From: Streptomyces spororaveus
GTDB lineage: Bacteria > Actinomycetota > Actinomycetes > Streptomycetales > Streptomycetaceae
Direction: 5' to 3'
Assembly (NCBI RefSeq): GCF_016755875.1
Contig: NZ_BNED01000005.1
Span: 6,957,501-7,021,500 of the forward strand
DNA: 64,000 bases
Shown here: positions 1 to 12,037 of the stretch, piece after piece
Position numbering within the stretch: position 1 is the stretch's first letter
How the letters are laid out: each line of letters begins with the position of its first letter
The notes under the pieces: generated by a model
The model's database searches: none
What the model was told of the DNA's origin: nothing
What the model saw: only the letters and a program-made list of their open reading frames with translations
Position numbers and translations under genes: made by a program

Positions 1-3052
<3,052 letters not shown>

Positions 3053-3128
3053 AGTTGCTCGCGTCCACTGTGTTAGTTCTGAAATAACGAACAGCTGTGT
3101 CCATGCCAGCGTGTTCAAATTTCATAGT

Positions 3129-3246
3129 GTTTCGGTGGTCATAGCGTTAGGGAAACGCCCGGTTACATTCCGAACCCGGAAGCTAAGCCTTTCAGCGCCG
3201 ATGGTACTGCAGGGGGGACCCTGTGGGAGAGTAGGACGCCGCCGAA
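3129..3246 (+). rRNA. rrf: 5S ribosomal RNA
   Basis: Canonical Streptomyces 5S sequence, beginning gtttcggtggtcatagcg and ending in the complementary strand of helix I (ggacgccgccgaac). It lies about 75 nt downstream of the 23S gene in the same transcription unit. No tRNA is seen in the 23S-5S spacer or directly after 5S. The exact 3' nucleotide is uncertain by a few bases. Confidence 0.97.
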
Positions 3247-3258
3247 CAATCATTGCGG

Positions 3259-3299
3259 AAGCCCCGCACCAAACCTTCGGGTTCGGTGCGGGGCTTTTC
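3259..3299 (+). terminator. Intrinsic terminator of the rRNA operon
   Basis: A 17-bp stem with one A.C mismatch (aagccccgcacc... / ...ggtgcggggctt), closed by a stable ttcg tetraloop and followed by a short T run (cttttct). Its position 13 nt after 5S marks the end of the rrn transcription unit. Confidence 0.93.
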
Positions 3300-3383
3300 T
3301 GCGTTCGGGACACGTGTGCGGTCTCCTGTAGGGTCAGGGGGCATCGAACGACCAATTTCTACAGTCACAGTGGAGGCCCCCGG

Positions 3384-3974
3384 GTGGAGGTCCAGGAGAC
3401 TCGGGTTCAGACTGACCGAATTTTCACCATTCCCAACATCCTGAGCATGGCTCGCCTGGCCGGCGTGCCCCTGTTCTTGTGGCTGATCCTCGCTGAGTAC
3501 GACGGGTGGGCCCTTGCCGTCCTCATGCTCAGCGGGATCAGTGACTACCTCGACGGGAAGCTCGCACGGCGCTGGAATCAGATCAGCAAGCTCGGCCGGC
3601 TGCTCGATCCCGCCGCGGACCGGCTCTACATCCTGTCGACACTCTTCGGTCTGACTTATCGCGAGATTCTGCCGCTGTGGCTCACCGGAGCGTTGCTCGC
3701 GCGCGAGCTGATGTTGCTGGTCATGGTGTGGATCCTGCGTCGTCACGGCTATCCGCCGCCGCAGGTCAACTTCCTCGGCAAGGCCGCCACCTTCAACCTC
3801 ATGTACGCGTTTCCCTTGCTGCTGCTCAGTGATGGAAGCGGCTGGTTGGCCTGGTTGGCCGCAGTTTTCGGATGGGCGTTCGCCGTATGGGGTACAACCC
3901 TCTACTGGTGGGCAGGAATCCTTTACGTGGTTCAGGTCCGCCGTCTGGTGAAGGCCGACTCCACGGCCGATTGA
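3384..3974 (+). CDS. CDP-alcohol phosphatidyltransferase, probably cardiolipin synthase-type
   Basis: Integral membrane phospholipid synthase of about 196 residues. It carries the family motif D-G-x2-A-R-x8-G-x3-D-x3-D in full (DGKLAR, then G, then D-x3-D in RLLDPAADR), which binds the divalent metal and CDP-lipid. Four to six hydrophobic helices follow. The GTG at 3384 is chosen because the product then starts V-E-V-Q-E-T-R like Streptomyces homologues; the open frame upstream runs through the 5S gene and cannot be coding. From memory, the homologous S. coelicolor gene at the same place in a similar neighbourhood (SCO1389) was shown to be a eukaryote-like cardiolipin synthase; a phosphatidylglycerol-phosphate or phosphatidylinositol-phosphate synthase is the alternative. 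It stands 100 bp before the nucleotidyltransferase fusion. Confidence 0.88.
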   Translation: MEVQETRVQTDRIFTIPNILSMARLAGVPLFLWLILAEYDGWALAVLMLSGISDYLDGKLARRWNQISKLGRLLDPAADRLYILSTLFGLTYREILPLWLTGALLARELMLLVMVWILRRHGYPPPQVNFLGKAATFNLMYAFPLLLLSDGSGWLAWLAAVFGWAFAVWGTTLYWWAGILYVVQVRRLVKADSTAD

Positions 3975-4074
3975 GCCCGTCCGGCGCCGGATGACACGGA
4001 GGAGTTGCGGAGTCACCGCCCGAGACGGGTGAGGGTCGGCACGACTGTCGTCTCCCAAGGAGGACTCTTCCGAC

Positions 4075-6570
4075 ATGAAGGCCGTCGTGATGGCCGGTGG
4101 CGAAGGCACGCGTCTTCGCCCCATGACTTCGAGCATGCCCAAGCCGCTCCTGCCGGTGGCCAACCGGCCGATCATGGAGCACGTACTCAGGCTGCTCAAG
4201 CGGCATGGACTCAGTGAGACCGTGGTCACCGTGCAGTTCCTGGCGTCACTCGTCAAGAACTATTTCGGGGATGGCGAAGAGCTCGGAATGGAGCTCACCT
4301 ATGCCCACGAGGAGAAGCCACTCGGGACCGCCGGCAGTGTGAAGAATGCCGAGGAGGCTCTCAAGGACGACGCCTTCGTCGTCATTTCCGGCGATGCGCT
4401 CACCGACTTCGACCTCACCGATCTGATCCGCTTCCACAAGGAGAAGGGCGCGCTCGTCACGGTGTGCCTGACACGGGTGCCGAACCCGCTGGAATTCGGC
4501 ATCACGATCGTGGACGAGGAGGGCAAGGTCGAGCGGTTCCTGGAGAAGCCGACCTGGGGACAGGTGTTCTCGGACACCGTCAACACCGGCATCTACGTCA
4601 TGGAGCCGGAGGTCTTCGACTACGTGGCCCCGGATGTATCCGTCGACTGGTCCGGCGACGTCTTCCCTCAGCTGATGAAGGAAGGCAAGCCGATCTTCGG
4701 CTACGTGGCCGAGGGCTACTGGGAGGACGTCGGCACGCACGAGAGCTACGTCAAGGCCCAGGCCGACGTGCTTGAGGGCAAGGTCCAGATCGAGATGGAC
4801 GGCTTCGAGATCTCGCCCGGGGTGTGGATCGCCGAAGGTGCCGAGGTGAGCCCGGACGCGGTGCTGCGCGGGCCGCTGTACATCGGGGACTACGCCAAGG
4901 TCGAAGCCGGGGCGGAGATCCGGGAGCACACGGTCATCGGGTCGAACGTCGTCGTCAAGAGCGGGGCCTTCCTGCACCGGGCCGTCGTCCACGACAACGT
5001 GTACATCGGGCCGCACAGCAACCTCCGCGGCTGTGTCATCGGCAAGAACACCGACATCATGCGGGCCGCGCGAATCGAGGACGGCGCCGTCATCGGCGAC
5101 GAGTGCCTCGTCGGTGAGGAATCGATCGTCCAGGGGAACGTGCGGGTCTACCCGTTCAAGACCATCGAGGCCGGCGCCTTCGTCAACACATCGGTGATCT
5201 GGGAGTCCCGCGGCCAGGCGCATCTGTTCGGCGCGCGCGGGGTCTCCGGGATCCTGAACGTGGAGATCACTCCCGAGGTGGTGGTCCGGCTCGCCGGCGC
5301 GTACGCCACGACCCTGAAGAAGGGGGCGACCGTCACCACGGCCCGTGACCACTCGCGAGGCGCCAGGGCGCTCAAGCGGGCCGTGATCTCCGCGCTCCAG
5401 GCCAGCGCCATCAACGTACGGGACCTGGAGAACGTACCGCTGCCGGTGGCACGGCAGCAGACCGCGCGCGGCAGCGCGGGCGGGATCGTCCTGCGGACGT
5501 CGCCGGGCGTGCCGGACTCCGTGGACATCATGTTCCTGGACGAGCGGGGAGCGGACCTCTCCCTGCAGGGGCAGCGCAAGCTGGACCGGGTGTACGCGCG
5601 CCAGGAGTACCGGCGGGCGTTCCCCGGTGAGATCGGCGACCTGCAGTTCCCGGGCAGTGTCTTCGACGCCTACACCGGCTCGCTGCTGCGGCGGGTGGAC
5701 ACCACCGGCATCGGCGACGCCGGGCTCAAGGTGGTCGTGGACGCCTCGAACGGAAGCGCCGGCCTGGTTCTGCCCAGCCTGCTCGGCCGGCTCGGTGTGG
5801 ACGCACTGACGATCAATCCGGGGCTCGACGAGTCCCGCCCGACGGAGTCCCGGGAGTCCCGGCGGGCCGGGCTGGTGCGGCTGGGGGAGATGGTGGCCTC
5901 GGCGCGAGCGGCCTTCGGGGTGCGGTTCGACCCCGTGGGCGAGCGGATCTCCCTGGTCGACGAGCGCGGCCGGATCATCGAGGACGACCGGGCACTGCTG
6001 GTGATGCTCGACCTGGTGGCCGCGGAGAAGCGCAGCGGCAAGGTCGCGCTGCCGGTGACCACGACGCGGGTGGCCGAGCAGGTGGCGGCGTACCACGGTA
6101 CGCAGGTCGAGTGGACGACGACCTCGCCCGACGACCTGACCCGGGTGGGGCGGGCGGAGAACACCATCTTCGGCGGAGACGGCCAGGGCGGCTTCATCGT
6201 TCCGGAGTTCAGCAGCGTCTTCGACGGTTCGGCCGCCTTCGTGCAGCTGCTCGGGCTGGTGGCGCGTACCCAGCTCACGCTGAGCCAGATCGACGCCCGG
6301 ATCCCGCGGGCCCATGTCCTCAGGCGGGACGTTTCGACGCCGTGGGCCGTGAAGGGGCTCGTCATGCGGCGGGTCGTGGAGGTGGCCGGCGACCGGCAGG
6401 TCGACACGACCGACGGGGTACGGGTGGTCGAGGCCGACGGACGGTGGGCGCTGGTCCTGCCGGATCCGGCGGAAGCGGTCACCCACCTGTGGGCCGAGGG
6501 CCCCGACGACGCCACCGCGCAGGCCCTGCTCGACGAGTGGGCGGGCGTGGTGGAGGGCGCCGGGCAGTGA
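4075..6570 (+). CDS. Nucleotidyltransferase / phosphomannomutase-like fusion (mannose-1-phosphate guanylyltransferase family)
   Basis: An 831-residue two-part protein. Residues 1-230 are a sugar-phosphate nucleotidyltransferase with the nucleotide loop [11 protein letters not shown] and the KPLLPV segment; residues about 240-370 form a left-handed beta-helix of hexapeptide repeats. From about 385 to the end it resembles the alpha-D-phosphohexomutase fold, but signature motifs are altered: the phosphoserine loop (TASHNP) position reads RTSPG (474-478), and the metal loop (DGDGDR) reads FDPVGER (618-624). The mutase half is therefore probably non-catalytic. The family is annotated as making GDP-mannose, but UDP/ADP-glucose chemistry cannot be excluded. 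An excellent ribosome site (aaggagg, 4058-4064) supports the ATG at 4075. Confidence 0.88.
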   Translation: MKAVVMAGGEGTRLRPMTSSMPKPLLPVANRPIMEHVLRLLKRHGLSETVVTVQFLASLVKNYFGDGEELGMELTYAHEEKPLGTAGSVKNAEEALKDDAFVVISGDALTDFDLTDLIRFHKEKGALVTVCLTRVPNPLEFGITIVDEEGKVERFLEKPTWGQVFSDTVNTGIYVMEPEVFDYVAPDVSVDWSGDVFPQLMKEGKPIFGYVAEGYWEDVGTHESYVKAQADVLEGKVQIEMDGFEISPGVWIAEGAEVSPDAVLRGPLYIGDYAKVEAGAEIREHTVIGSNVVVKSGAFLHRAVVHDNVYIGPHSNLRGCVIGKNTDIMRAARIEDGAVIGDECLVGEESIVQGNVRVYPFKTIEAGAFVNTSVIWESRGQAHLFGARGVSGILNVEITPEVVVRLAGAYATTLKKGATVTTARDHSRGARALKRAVISALQASAINVRDLENVPLPVARQQTARGSAGGIVLRTSPGVPDSVDIMFLDERGADLSLQGQRKLDRVYARQEYRRAFPGEIGDLQFPGSVFDAYTGSLLRRVDTTGIGDAGLKVVVDASNGSAGLVLPSLLGRLGVDALTINPGLDESRPTESRESRRAGLVRLGEMVASARAAFGVRFDPVGERISLVDERGRIIEDDRALLVMLDLVAAEKRSGKVALPVTTTRVAEQVAAYHGTQVEWTTTSPDDLTRVGRAENTIFGGDGQGGFIVPEFSSVFDGSAAFVQLLGLVARTQLTLSQIDARIPRAHVLRRDVSTPWAVKGLVMRRVVEVAGDRQVDTTDGVRVVEADGRWALVLPDPAEAVTHLWAEGPDDATAQALLDEWAGVVEGAGQ

Positions 6571-6601
6571 GTCCCGGGCCTGCGACGACGTAGGCCGGAA
6601 G

Positions 6602-6644
6602 TCCGGTGGGCCGGGTGCGGGGAGTGCCGGCCCGGCCCACCGGA
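6602..6644 (+). terminator. Probable hairpin terminator after the nucleotidyltransferase fusion
   Basis: Perfect 14-bp inverted repeat (tccggtgggccggg / cccggcccaccgga) with a 15-nt loop, 31 bp after the stop codon. There is no T tract, as is common for Streptomyces hairpin terminators. It separates this gene from the DUF881 operon. Confidence 0.7.
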
Positions 6645-6690
6645 TGGACGCATTCGGTGACTGCGCCGCCGACATGCGACGATGTGCGGC

Positions 6691-7590
6691 ATGTCGCAGC
6701 CGCCCCACAACCGGACGCCGGCGTCTCCTGTGCCCGCGCGCCCGGACGCTTCCATGTCGCTGCTGACGCACGTGATGGACCACAGTCTCGACGAGGGCTA
6801 CGCGGAGGCCGCTGCCCGGCGCGAGGCGGAGGGCACGGCGGGCCTGCCGCGCACCCTCAAGGCCAAGCTGGGGCTCGCCGCCGGCCTCGTCGTCACCGCC
6901 ATGGTCGTCACGCTCGGTGCGGCCGAGGCGCGGGTGGCCGCGCCGGTGCTGGCCAAGGAGCGTCAGGAACTGATCGACCGGGTGGAGCGGGCGGACGACC
7001 GCGCGCACGGCCTGGAGCGTGACATCGACCGCCTCAGGACCGATGTCGCGGCCCGCCAGCGTGCGGCGCTGAAGCAGCCCGGCGGGGGTCAGGGCGAGCT
7101 CGTGGCCCTCCTGGCGGGTGCCACGGAGGTCCGGGGGCCGGGGATCAAGCTGACGGTGGACGACGCGAAGGGCAGTTCGACGGGCGGCGGTGGCAAACCG
7201 CGCGAGAGCTCGGGCTTCTCGGACACCGGCCGGCTCCGCGACCGTGACATGCAGAAGATCGTCAACGGGCTCTGGCAGTCGGGTGCGGAGGCCATCTCCA
7301 TCAACGGGCAGCGGCTGACCGAACTGTCGGCGATCAGAGCCGCGGGTGACGCGATACTGGTCGACAACAGGCCGCTGGTGCCGCCGTACGAAGTGCTGGC
7401 GGTGGGGGACAAGAAGCGGCTCGGCACGGCCTTCCAGGACTCGGCCGACGGACAGTACCTGCACGTGCTGCAGGAGAGCTACGGGATCCGTTACGGCCTG
7501 TCCCCGGCGGACGACCTGCGGTTGCCGGCCGCGTCGAGCCTGACCGTACGTACAGCTACACCGGCAGAGCAGCAGAAGGGTGCATCGTGA
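6691..7590 (+). CDS. DUF881 membrane-anchored coiled-coil protein
   Basis: 299 residues. A hydrophilic N-terminus (1-57) is followed by a single membrane helix (about 59-80, GLAAGLVVTAMVVTLGAAEA), a coiled-coil stretch (85-120) and the globular DUF881 domain with the typical G-x-G-I-K-L-T-V-D-D and A-I-S-I-N-G-Q-R signatures. It is predicted to face outward from the membrane. Function is unknown; the family sits next to cell-division and envelope genes across Actinobacteria and Firmicutes. ATG 6691 is preferred over ATG 6682; neither has a good ribosome site. The stop overlaps the GTG of the next gene (GTGA), indicating translational coupling. Confidence 0.85.
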   Translation: MSQPPHNRTPASPVPARPDASMSLLTHVMDHSLDEGYAEAAARREAEGTAGLPRTLKAKLGLAAGLVVTAMVVTLGAAEARVAAPVLAKERQELIDRVERADDRAHGLERDIDRLRTDVAARQRAALKQPGGGQGELVALLAGATEVRGPGIKLTVDDAKGSSTGGGGKPRESSGFSDTGRLRDRDMQKIVNGLWQSGAEAISINGQRLTELSAIRAAGDAILVDNRPLVPPYEVLAVGDKKRLGTAFQDSADGQYLHVLQESYGIRYGLSPADDLRLPAASSLTVRTATPAEQQKGAS

Positions 7591-7919
7591 TCGCGGTACT
7601 GGGCCTCTTGGCCGGAGTGGTGGCCGGACTTCTGGTCCGGCCCGAAGTGCCGGCCGTGGTGGAGCCATATCTGCCGATCGCCGTGGTGGCGGCGCTGGAC
7701 GCGGTCTTCGGCGGCCTCCGCGCGATGCTGGACGGCATCTTCGTGGACAAGGTCTTCGTGGTGTCGTTCCTGTCGAACGTGGTCGTGGCCGCGCTGATCG
7801 TCTTCCTCGGTGACAAGCTCGGGGTCGGCTCGCAGCTGTCCACGGGTGTGGTCGTGGTCCTCGGCATCCGCATCTTCTCCAACGCCGCGGCCATCCGCCG
7901 GCACGTGTTCCGGGCGTGA
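7587..7919 (+). CDS. Small basic membrane protein (Sbp/DUF1290)
   Basis: A 110-residue protein with three hydrophobic helices (about 2-20, 28-46, 55-75) and a further hydrophobic segment, ending in a short basic tail (RRHVFRA). It matches the small basic protein family found next to DUF881 genes and, in Bacillus, near ftsZ. The molecular role is unknown. It overlaps both DUF881 genes by 4 bp (GTGA at each side), so the three form one tightly coupled operon. Confidence 0.85.
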   Translation: MIAVLGLLAGVVAGLLVRPEVPAVVEPYLPIAVVAALDAVFGGLRAMLDGIFVDKVFVVSFLSNVVVAALIVFLGDKLGVGSQLSTGVVVVLGIRIFSNAAAIRRHVFRA

Positions 7920-8833
7920 GGCCGATGAGTGCGAACGACAGCCCCGAGGAGCCGGAGGGCGCGGCACGGCCGCCGGAGCCCCCGGAGGCGCCGCGCTCCC
8001 CGGAGCCCGCGCAGCCCCCGCGGTCCGCCGAGCCCGTACCGCCGGCCGAGCCCGCGCAGCGGCCGCCGGCGCCGGAGCCCGCGGAGCCGTCCGAGGAGGT
8101 GCCGGGGCAGCCCGAGGAGACCGGTCGGCAGCGGCTCGCGGCCGGGCTGTGGCCCCCGCGGGTGAGCCGGGCCCAACTGATCGTGGCGCTGCTGCTGTTC
8201 GTTCTGGGGCTGGGTCTGGCGATCCAGGTGCGGTCCAACAGCGACTCCAGCGCGCTGCGCGGGGCCCGCCAGGAGGACCTCGTACGGATCCTCGACGAGC
8301 TCGACGGGCGGACCAAGCGCCTGGAGGACGAGAAGCAGCGCCTGGAGGACCAGCGCAAGGAGTTGGAGAACAGCTCCAACCAGGCCGAGGAGGCCCGCAA
8401 GCAGACCGTCGAGAAGGAACGCCAACTGGGCATCCTGGCCGGTACGGTGGCAGCCCAGGGGCCGGGCATCACACTGAGGATCACGGATCCCACGGGTCAG
8501 GTGCAGTCCGACCAGCTGCTGGACACCCTTCAGGAGTTGCGGGCGGCCGGGGCCGAGGCGATCCAGATCAACGGGGTGCGCATCGTGGCGGGCTCGTACT
8601 TCTCGGACGAGGACGGCGGGGTCGCCATCGACGGTAAGAAGATCACACAACCCTATGAGTTCAGGGTGATCGGCAAGCCACAGGATCTGGAGCCCGCGCT
8701 GAACATCCCCGGCGGTGTCGTCCAGACGCTGGAGAAGGAGCAGGCCACCGTCGCCGTCACACGGTCGGCGAAGATCGTTGTGGATGCCTTGCGGGCAGCG
8801 AAGCAGCCTGACTACGCTCGGTCGTCATCGTGA
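7916..8833 (+). CDS. DUF881 membrane-anchored protein with Pro/Glu-rich N-terminus
   Basis: About 305 residues from GTG 7916 (ATG 7925 is equally possible). Residues 5-70 are a low-complexity Pro/Glu/Ala region likely to be disordered and cytoplasmic. A single membrane helix follows (about 85-105), then a charged coiled coil (about 115-165) and a DUF881 domain with the A-I-Q-I-N-G-V-R signature. It is a paralogue of the gene at 6691 and the last member of the coupled trio; the pair probably assembles with the small basic protein in the membrane (inference from conserved linkage). After it come 193 bp in which I see no gene. Confidence 0.85.
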   Translation: MRPMSANDSPEEPEGAARPPEPPEAPRSPEPAQPPRSAEPVPPAEPAQRPPAPEPAEPSEEVPGQPEETGRQRLAAGLWPPRVSRAQLIVALLLFVLGLGLAIQVRSNSDSSALRGARQEDLVRILDELDGRTKRLEDEKQRLEDQRKELENSSNQAEEARKQTVEKERQLGILAGTVAAQGPGITLRITDPTGQVQSDQLLDTLQELRAAGAEAIQINGVRIVAGSYFSDEDGGVAIDGKKITQPYEFRVIGKPQDLEPALNIPGGVVQTLEKEQATVAVTRSAKIVVDALRAAKQPDYARSSS

Positions 8834-9026
8834 TGAATCGGAGTGAAGAGTGGTGCGGTCCACGCGGGCGGATGCCTGCGGGGGGTCGGCGCACCGAAGT
8901 CGCGGTGCGTGGTGGAAACTGTCTGGTGGTTACGGACGTTGTGAGAATGTCCGGGTCGGCAGGTGTCTGCATTCGGAGTTCGTCCTGCCCCACGGGCGGG
9001 TCTATTTCGGTCAAGGGGAATCGCCC

Positions 9027-9866
9027 GTGAAGTTGTTTGAGAAGTTGTTCGGCAAGAAGAACCGCGAGGAAGGCGGCGCGGCACGGCACCGCGCCGGGCA
9101 CGGGGACGTGGAAGGGCAGGGCGACCGGCCGCTCTTCCGCGACGAGGTCGCCGGCGCGGGCGATGTTCCGGGTGGGACCGGCGCGTCGGCTGTTGACCCT
9201 GCTGGTACCGGCCGCATAGGTTTCGGTGAACCATCAACCTCAAGTGCGGGTGGAGGGTTTGCCCCCGACCCGTATGCCACCAATGCATCCGCGGGGCAGC
9301 CGCGGCGCGAGGAGCCGTCCATGTCGGCCGAGCAGATTTGCAGCAGGTGCGGACACCGCAGCGATGCGGCCAGTCGGTTCTGCTCGAACTGCGGCGCGCC
9401 GCTGCGGGCGGGTCTGACGCCGGAGCGTGCCTCGGAGACCACGTCCACGATCTCGATCTCGGGCCTTGAGGCCTACGAGGCCGAGGTGTCGGGACAGCCG
9501 CACGTGTCGTCCTCCTCGCTGTCCCCCGAGGCCCAGGCCGCGGTGGAAGCGCTGCCCCCCGGTTCCGCTCTGCTCATCGTGCGACGAGGCCCCAACTCCG
9601 GGAGCCGTTTCCTGCTGGACGGTGAGCTGACCACGGCCGGCCGCCACCCGCAGAGCGACATCTTCCTGGACGACGTCACCGTCTCCCGGCGCCATGTCGA
9701 GTTCCGCAGGAGCCAGGACGGCGGCTTCACCGTCGGCGATGTCGGCAGCCTCAACGGCACGTACGTGAACCGTGAGCCGATCGACTCCGTCGCCCTGCAG
9801 AACGGCGACGAGGTGCAGATCGGCAAGTACCGGCTGGTCTTCTACGCGAGCCTGCGGGGCATCTGA
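9027..9866 (+). CDS. garA: FHA-domain regulator GarA/OdhI with zinc ribbon
   Basis: 279 residues. Residues 1-100 are a basic and then disordered extension; 105-122 form a zinc ribbon (C105-x2-C108 ... C119-x2-C122); 137-140 hold the phospho-acceptor motif E-T-T-S; 180-275 are an FHA domain with G-R-H, S-R-R-H and the GSLNGTYVNREP loop. In mycobacteria and corynebacteria this protein, when unphosphorylated, inhibits 2-oxoglutarate dehydrogenase and glutamate dehydrogenase and is switched off when a Ser/Thr kinase phosphorylates the ETT threonines. GTG 9027 is chosen because an aagggga site precedes it and the MKLFEKLFGK start is typical of Streptomyces; ATG 9321, with gaggag, could give a short form. 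The neighbours (two MerR genes, DUF151, gcvP) are the conserved garA context. Confidence 0.9.
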   Translation: MKLFEKLFGKKNREEGGAARHRAGHGDVEGQGDRPLFRDEVAGAGDVPGGTGASAVDPAGTGRIGFGEPSTSSAGGGFAPDPYATNASAGQPRREEPSMSAEQICSRCGHRSDAASRFCSNCGAPLRAGLTPERASETTSTISISGLEAYEAEVSGQPHVSSSSLSPEAQAAVEALPPGSALLIVRRGPNSGSRFLLDGELTTAGRHPQSDIFLDDVTVSRRHVEFRRSQDGGFTVGDVGSLNGTYVNREPIDSVALQNGDEVQIGKYRLVFYASLRGI

Positions 9867-9885
9867 CCCTTTTAGGGAAGGTTCC

Positions 9886-10650
9886 ATGCTGCGTACCCCG
9901 ACCGGCGGTGCCCCGCGAAGCGGCACCGCCGGCCCGGCCGGGCGGCTGGTGAGCATCGGCACGGTGCTCACCACGCTGCGTGACGAGTTCCCCGACGTCA
10001 CCATCTCGAAGATCCGCTTCCTGGAGGCGGAAGGGCTCGTCGAGCCCCGGCGCACGCCTTCGGGATACCGCAAGTTCAGCACCGAGGACGTGGAACGGCT
10101 CGCTCGCATCCTGCGTCTTCAGCGCGACCACTACCTGCCGCTGAAGGTCATCCGAGAGCAGCTCGACGCGCTCGCACGCGGGGAGCAGATCCGCATCCCG
10201 GCGCCCACCGCGCACGGGGACTCCACCGATCCCGCCGGACCGGCGGCCGTCTACGGCGAAGTCGGGCGGGAACGGGCCACCGCGGCCCGGGTCGGCCGGG
10301 CGGAGCTGCTCGCTGCCGCCGGGGTGGACGAGGTGCAGCTGGTCGAGTGGGAGTCGTACGGGCTGCTCGCCGAGGGCCCGGACGGCGGGTTCGACGCCGA
10401 GGCGGTCACGGTCGCCCGCCTGGTGGCCGATCTGGGCCGCTTCGGGCTGGAGCCGCGGCACCTGCGTGCCATGAAGGCCGCCGCGGACCGCGAGGCGGGG
10501 CTGGTGGAGCAGGTCGTGGCACCGCTGCGCCGGCATCGCAACCCGCAGACCCGGGCTCATGCGGAGGCCACCCTGAAGGAGCTCGCGGGGCTTTCCGTAC
10601 GGCTCCACGAGGCGCTCGTACAGACCGCTCTCGGGGTTCGGCTGCCCTGA
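9886..10650 (+). CDS. MerR-family regulator, FtsR/Rv1828-like
   Basis: 254 residues. An N-terminal MerR winged helix begins at about residue 21 (LVSIGTVLTTLRDEFPDVTISKIRFLEAEGLV in pieces), with the typical R-T-P-S-G-Y-R-K-F wing. A long C-terminal region (about 110-245) contains a second MerR-like helical segment and a basic dimerisation helix. It lies 19 bp after garA, as in Mycobacterium (Rv1827-Rv1828) and Corynebacterium (odhI-ftsR), where the regulator controls ftsZ. ATG 9886 follows a gggaagg site. Orthology with FtsR rests on domain layout and synteny only. Confidence 0.85.
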   Translation: MLRTPTGGAPRSGTAGPAGRLVSIGTVLTTLRDEFPDVTISKIRFLEAEGLVEPRRTPSGYRKFSTEDVERLARILRLQRDHYLPLKVIREQLDALARGEQIRIPAPTAHGDSTDPAGPAAVYGEVGRERATAARVGRAELLAAAGVDEVQLVEWESYGLLAEGPDGGFDAEAVTVARLVADLGRFGLEPRHLRAMKAAADREAGLVEQVVAPLRRHRNPQTRAHAEATLKELAGLSVRLHEALVQTALGVRLP

Positions 10651-10689
10651 GGTGAGGGGCCCGACTACCCAAACCTGCCGAGCAGGTCC

Positions 10690-10702
10690 TAGGGTTGCTG
10701 TG
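10690..10702 (+). promoter_or_regulatory. Candidate -10 element giving a leaderless DUF151 mRNA
   Basis: tagggt (10690-10695), a good Streptomyces -10 hexamer, ends six bases before the GTG start at 10702, so transcription would begin at or next to the start codon. No ribosome-binding sequence is present. The -35 region is not recognisable. Confidence 0.45.
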
Positions 10703-11175
10703 TGAACGAGCTCGACGTTGTGGGTGTCCGGGTGGAAATGCCCTCCAACCAACCGATCGTGCTCCTGCGTGAAGTGGGAGGCGACCGGTACCTCCCCATC
10801 TGGATCGGTCCAGGGGAGGCGACCGCCATTGCCTTCGCGCAGCAGGGGATGGCCCCTGCCCGACCGCTGACGCACGACCTGTTCAAGGACGTGCTGGAGG
10901 CGGTCGGCGAGGAGCTCACCGAGGTCCGCATCACGGATCTGCGGGAGGGTGTCTTCTACGCGGAGCTCGTCTTCGCCAGCGGGGTCGAGGTGAGTGCGCG
11001 GCCTTCGGACGCCATAGCTCTCGCCCTGCGGACGGGGACGCCGATCTACGGCAGTGACGGCGTGCTGGACGACGCCGGAATCGCCATTCCGGACGAGCAG
11101 GAGGACGAGGTGGAGAAGTTCCGCGAGTTCCTCGACCAGATCTCGCCGGAGGACTTCGGTACCGGCCCGCAGTGA
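10702..11175 (+). CDS. DUF151 bifunctional-nuclease family protein
   Basis: 157 residues, a single BFN/DUF151 domain (about 5-130) with characteristic L-P-I-W-I-G and A-R-P-S-D-A-I-A-L-A segments, plus an acidic C-terminal tail. Family members have been described as nucleases with DNase and RNase activity in plants, but the bacterial role is undefined. It lies between the two MerR genes exactly as Rv1829 does in mycobacteria. The start is GTG 10702, probably leaderless. Confidence 0.85.
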   Translation: MNELDVVGVRVEMPSNQPIVLLREVGGDRYLPIWIGPGEATAIAFAQQGMAPARPLTHDLFKDVLEAVGEELTEVRITDLREGVFYAELVFASGVEVSARPSDAIALALRTGTPIYGSDGVLDDAGIAIPDEQEDEVEKFREFLDQISPEDFGTGPQ

Positions 11176-11294
11176 GGTGTCGGCCGCGTCGTCCTCGGGG
11201 ATCCTCCGCCCATTCGATTAGCCTTTCCCCGCAAAGGGATACGGGAAACCACTCTCAGGGTGATTATCACTCGGCGTGCCGAGTGTGGCGATCG

Positions 11295-11323
11295 TTGACG
11301 CACCCCTGGTGACTGCCTACCTT
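11295..11323 (+). promoter_or_regulatory. Sigma-70-type promoter for the second MerR gene
   Basis: ttgacg (11295-11300), a 17-bp spacer and tacctt (11318-11323). Transcription would start near 11330, leaving a short leader that contains a ggaggg ribosome site (11345-11350) before GTG 11356. Confidence 0.65.
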
Positions 11324-11355
11324 CGAGGTGGGCAGGTCAAGGACGGAGGGTCGGC

Positions 11356-11994
11356 GTGAGGATCACGGGCGACGGTACGACCGGGGGCACCCCCGCACGG
11401 AGTGAGGCTGGGCCGTACCCGTTGCACGGCGGGGCGGTCGGTGCCGCGCGCCGTCAGCCGGAGTCGACGCACGTCGGACCGGTGAGCGGTGACCCGGAGC
11501 CCGAGCAGATCGGCTACCGCGGGCCTACCGCGTGCGCCGCGGCCGGCATCACCTACCGGCAGCTCGACTACTGGGCCCGGACCGGGCTGGTGGAGCCCAG
11601 CGTGCGGGCCGCCCACGCGGCGGGGACGCAGCGGCTGTACAGCTTCCGCGACGTCATGGTCCTCAAGATCGTCAAGCGCTTCCTGGACACCGGGGTGGCG
11701 CTGCAGAACATCCGCACGGCGGTGCAGCACCTGCACGACCGGGACCTCGCGGACCTCGAACGGATGACGCTGATGAGCGACGGCGCCACCGTGTACGAGT
11801 GCACCTCGCCGGACCAGGTCGTGAGCCTGCTCCAGGGCGGTCAGGGCGTTTTCGGCATCGCCGTGGGCGTGGTGTGGCGCGACGTGGAGAGCGCGCTGTC
11901 GCAGCTGCACGGGGAGCGCGTGGACACCGGCGAGACCCTCGTCCGGCACAACCCGACCGACGAGCTCGCCGCCCGCCGCAACCGGGCCGTCTGA
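11356..11994 (+). CDS. MerR-family regulator (Rv1830/ResR-like)
   Basis: 212 residues. A disordered N-terminal region (1-50) precedes a MerR-type winged helix (about 53-125: GYRGPTACAAAGITYRQLDYW in two pieces, then YSFRDVMVLKIVKRF). The C-terminal part has no recognisable effector domain. It resembles the MerR regulator downstream of DUF151 in mycobacteria (Rv1830). ggaggg (11345-11350) is well spaced from the GTG. It has its own promoter (11295-11323), so it can be expressed separately from garA. Confidence 0.83.
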   Translation: MRITGDGTTGGTPARSEAGPYPLHGGAVGAARRQPESTHVGPVSGDPEPEQIGYRGPTACAAAGITYRQLDYWARTGLVEPSVRAAHAAGTQRLYSFRDVMVLKIVKRFLDTGVALQNIRTAVQHLHDRDLADLERMTLMSDGATVYECTSPDQVVSLLQGGQGVFGIAVGVVWRDVESALSQLHGERVDTGETLVRHNPTDELAARRNRAV

Positions 11995-12037
11995 CCCGAG
12001 CCCCGGCGTTGTCAGTGGCGTAGGGCAGCATCGGGCT

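Noticed and set aside
4246..8493. A 1,415-codon open frame on the minus strand
   Set aside because: It is the antisense shadow of five well-supported + strand genes, with Arg/His/Pro-rich composition and no domains.
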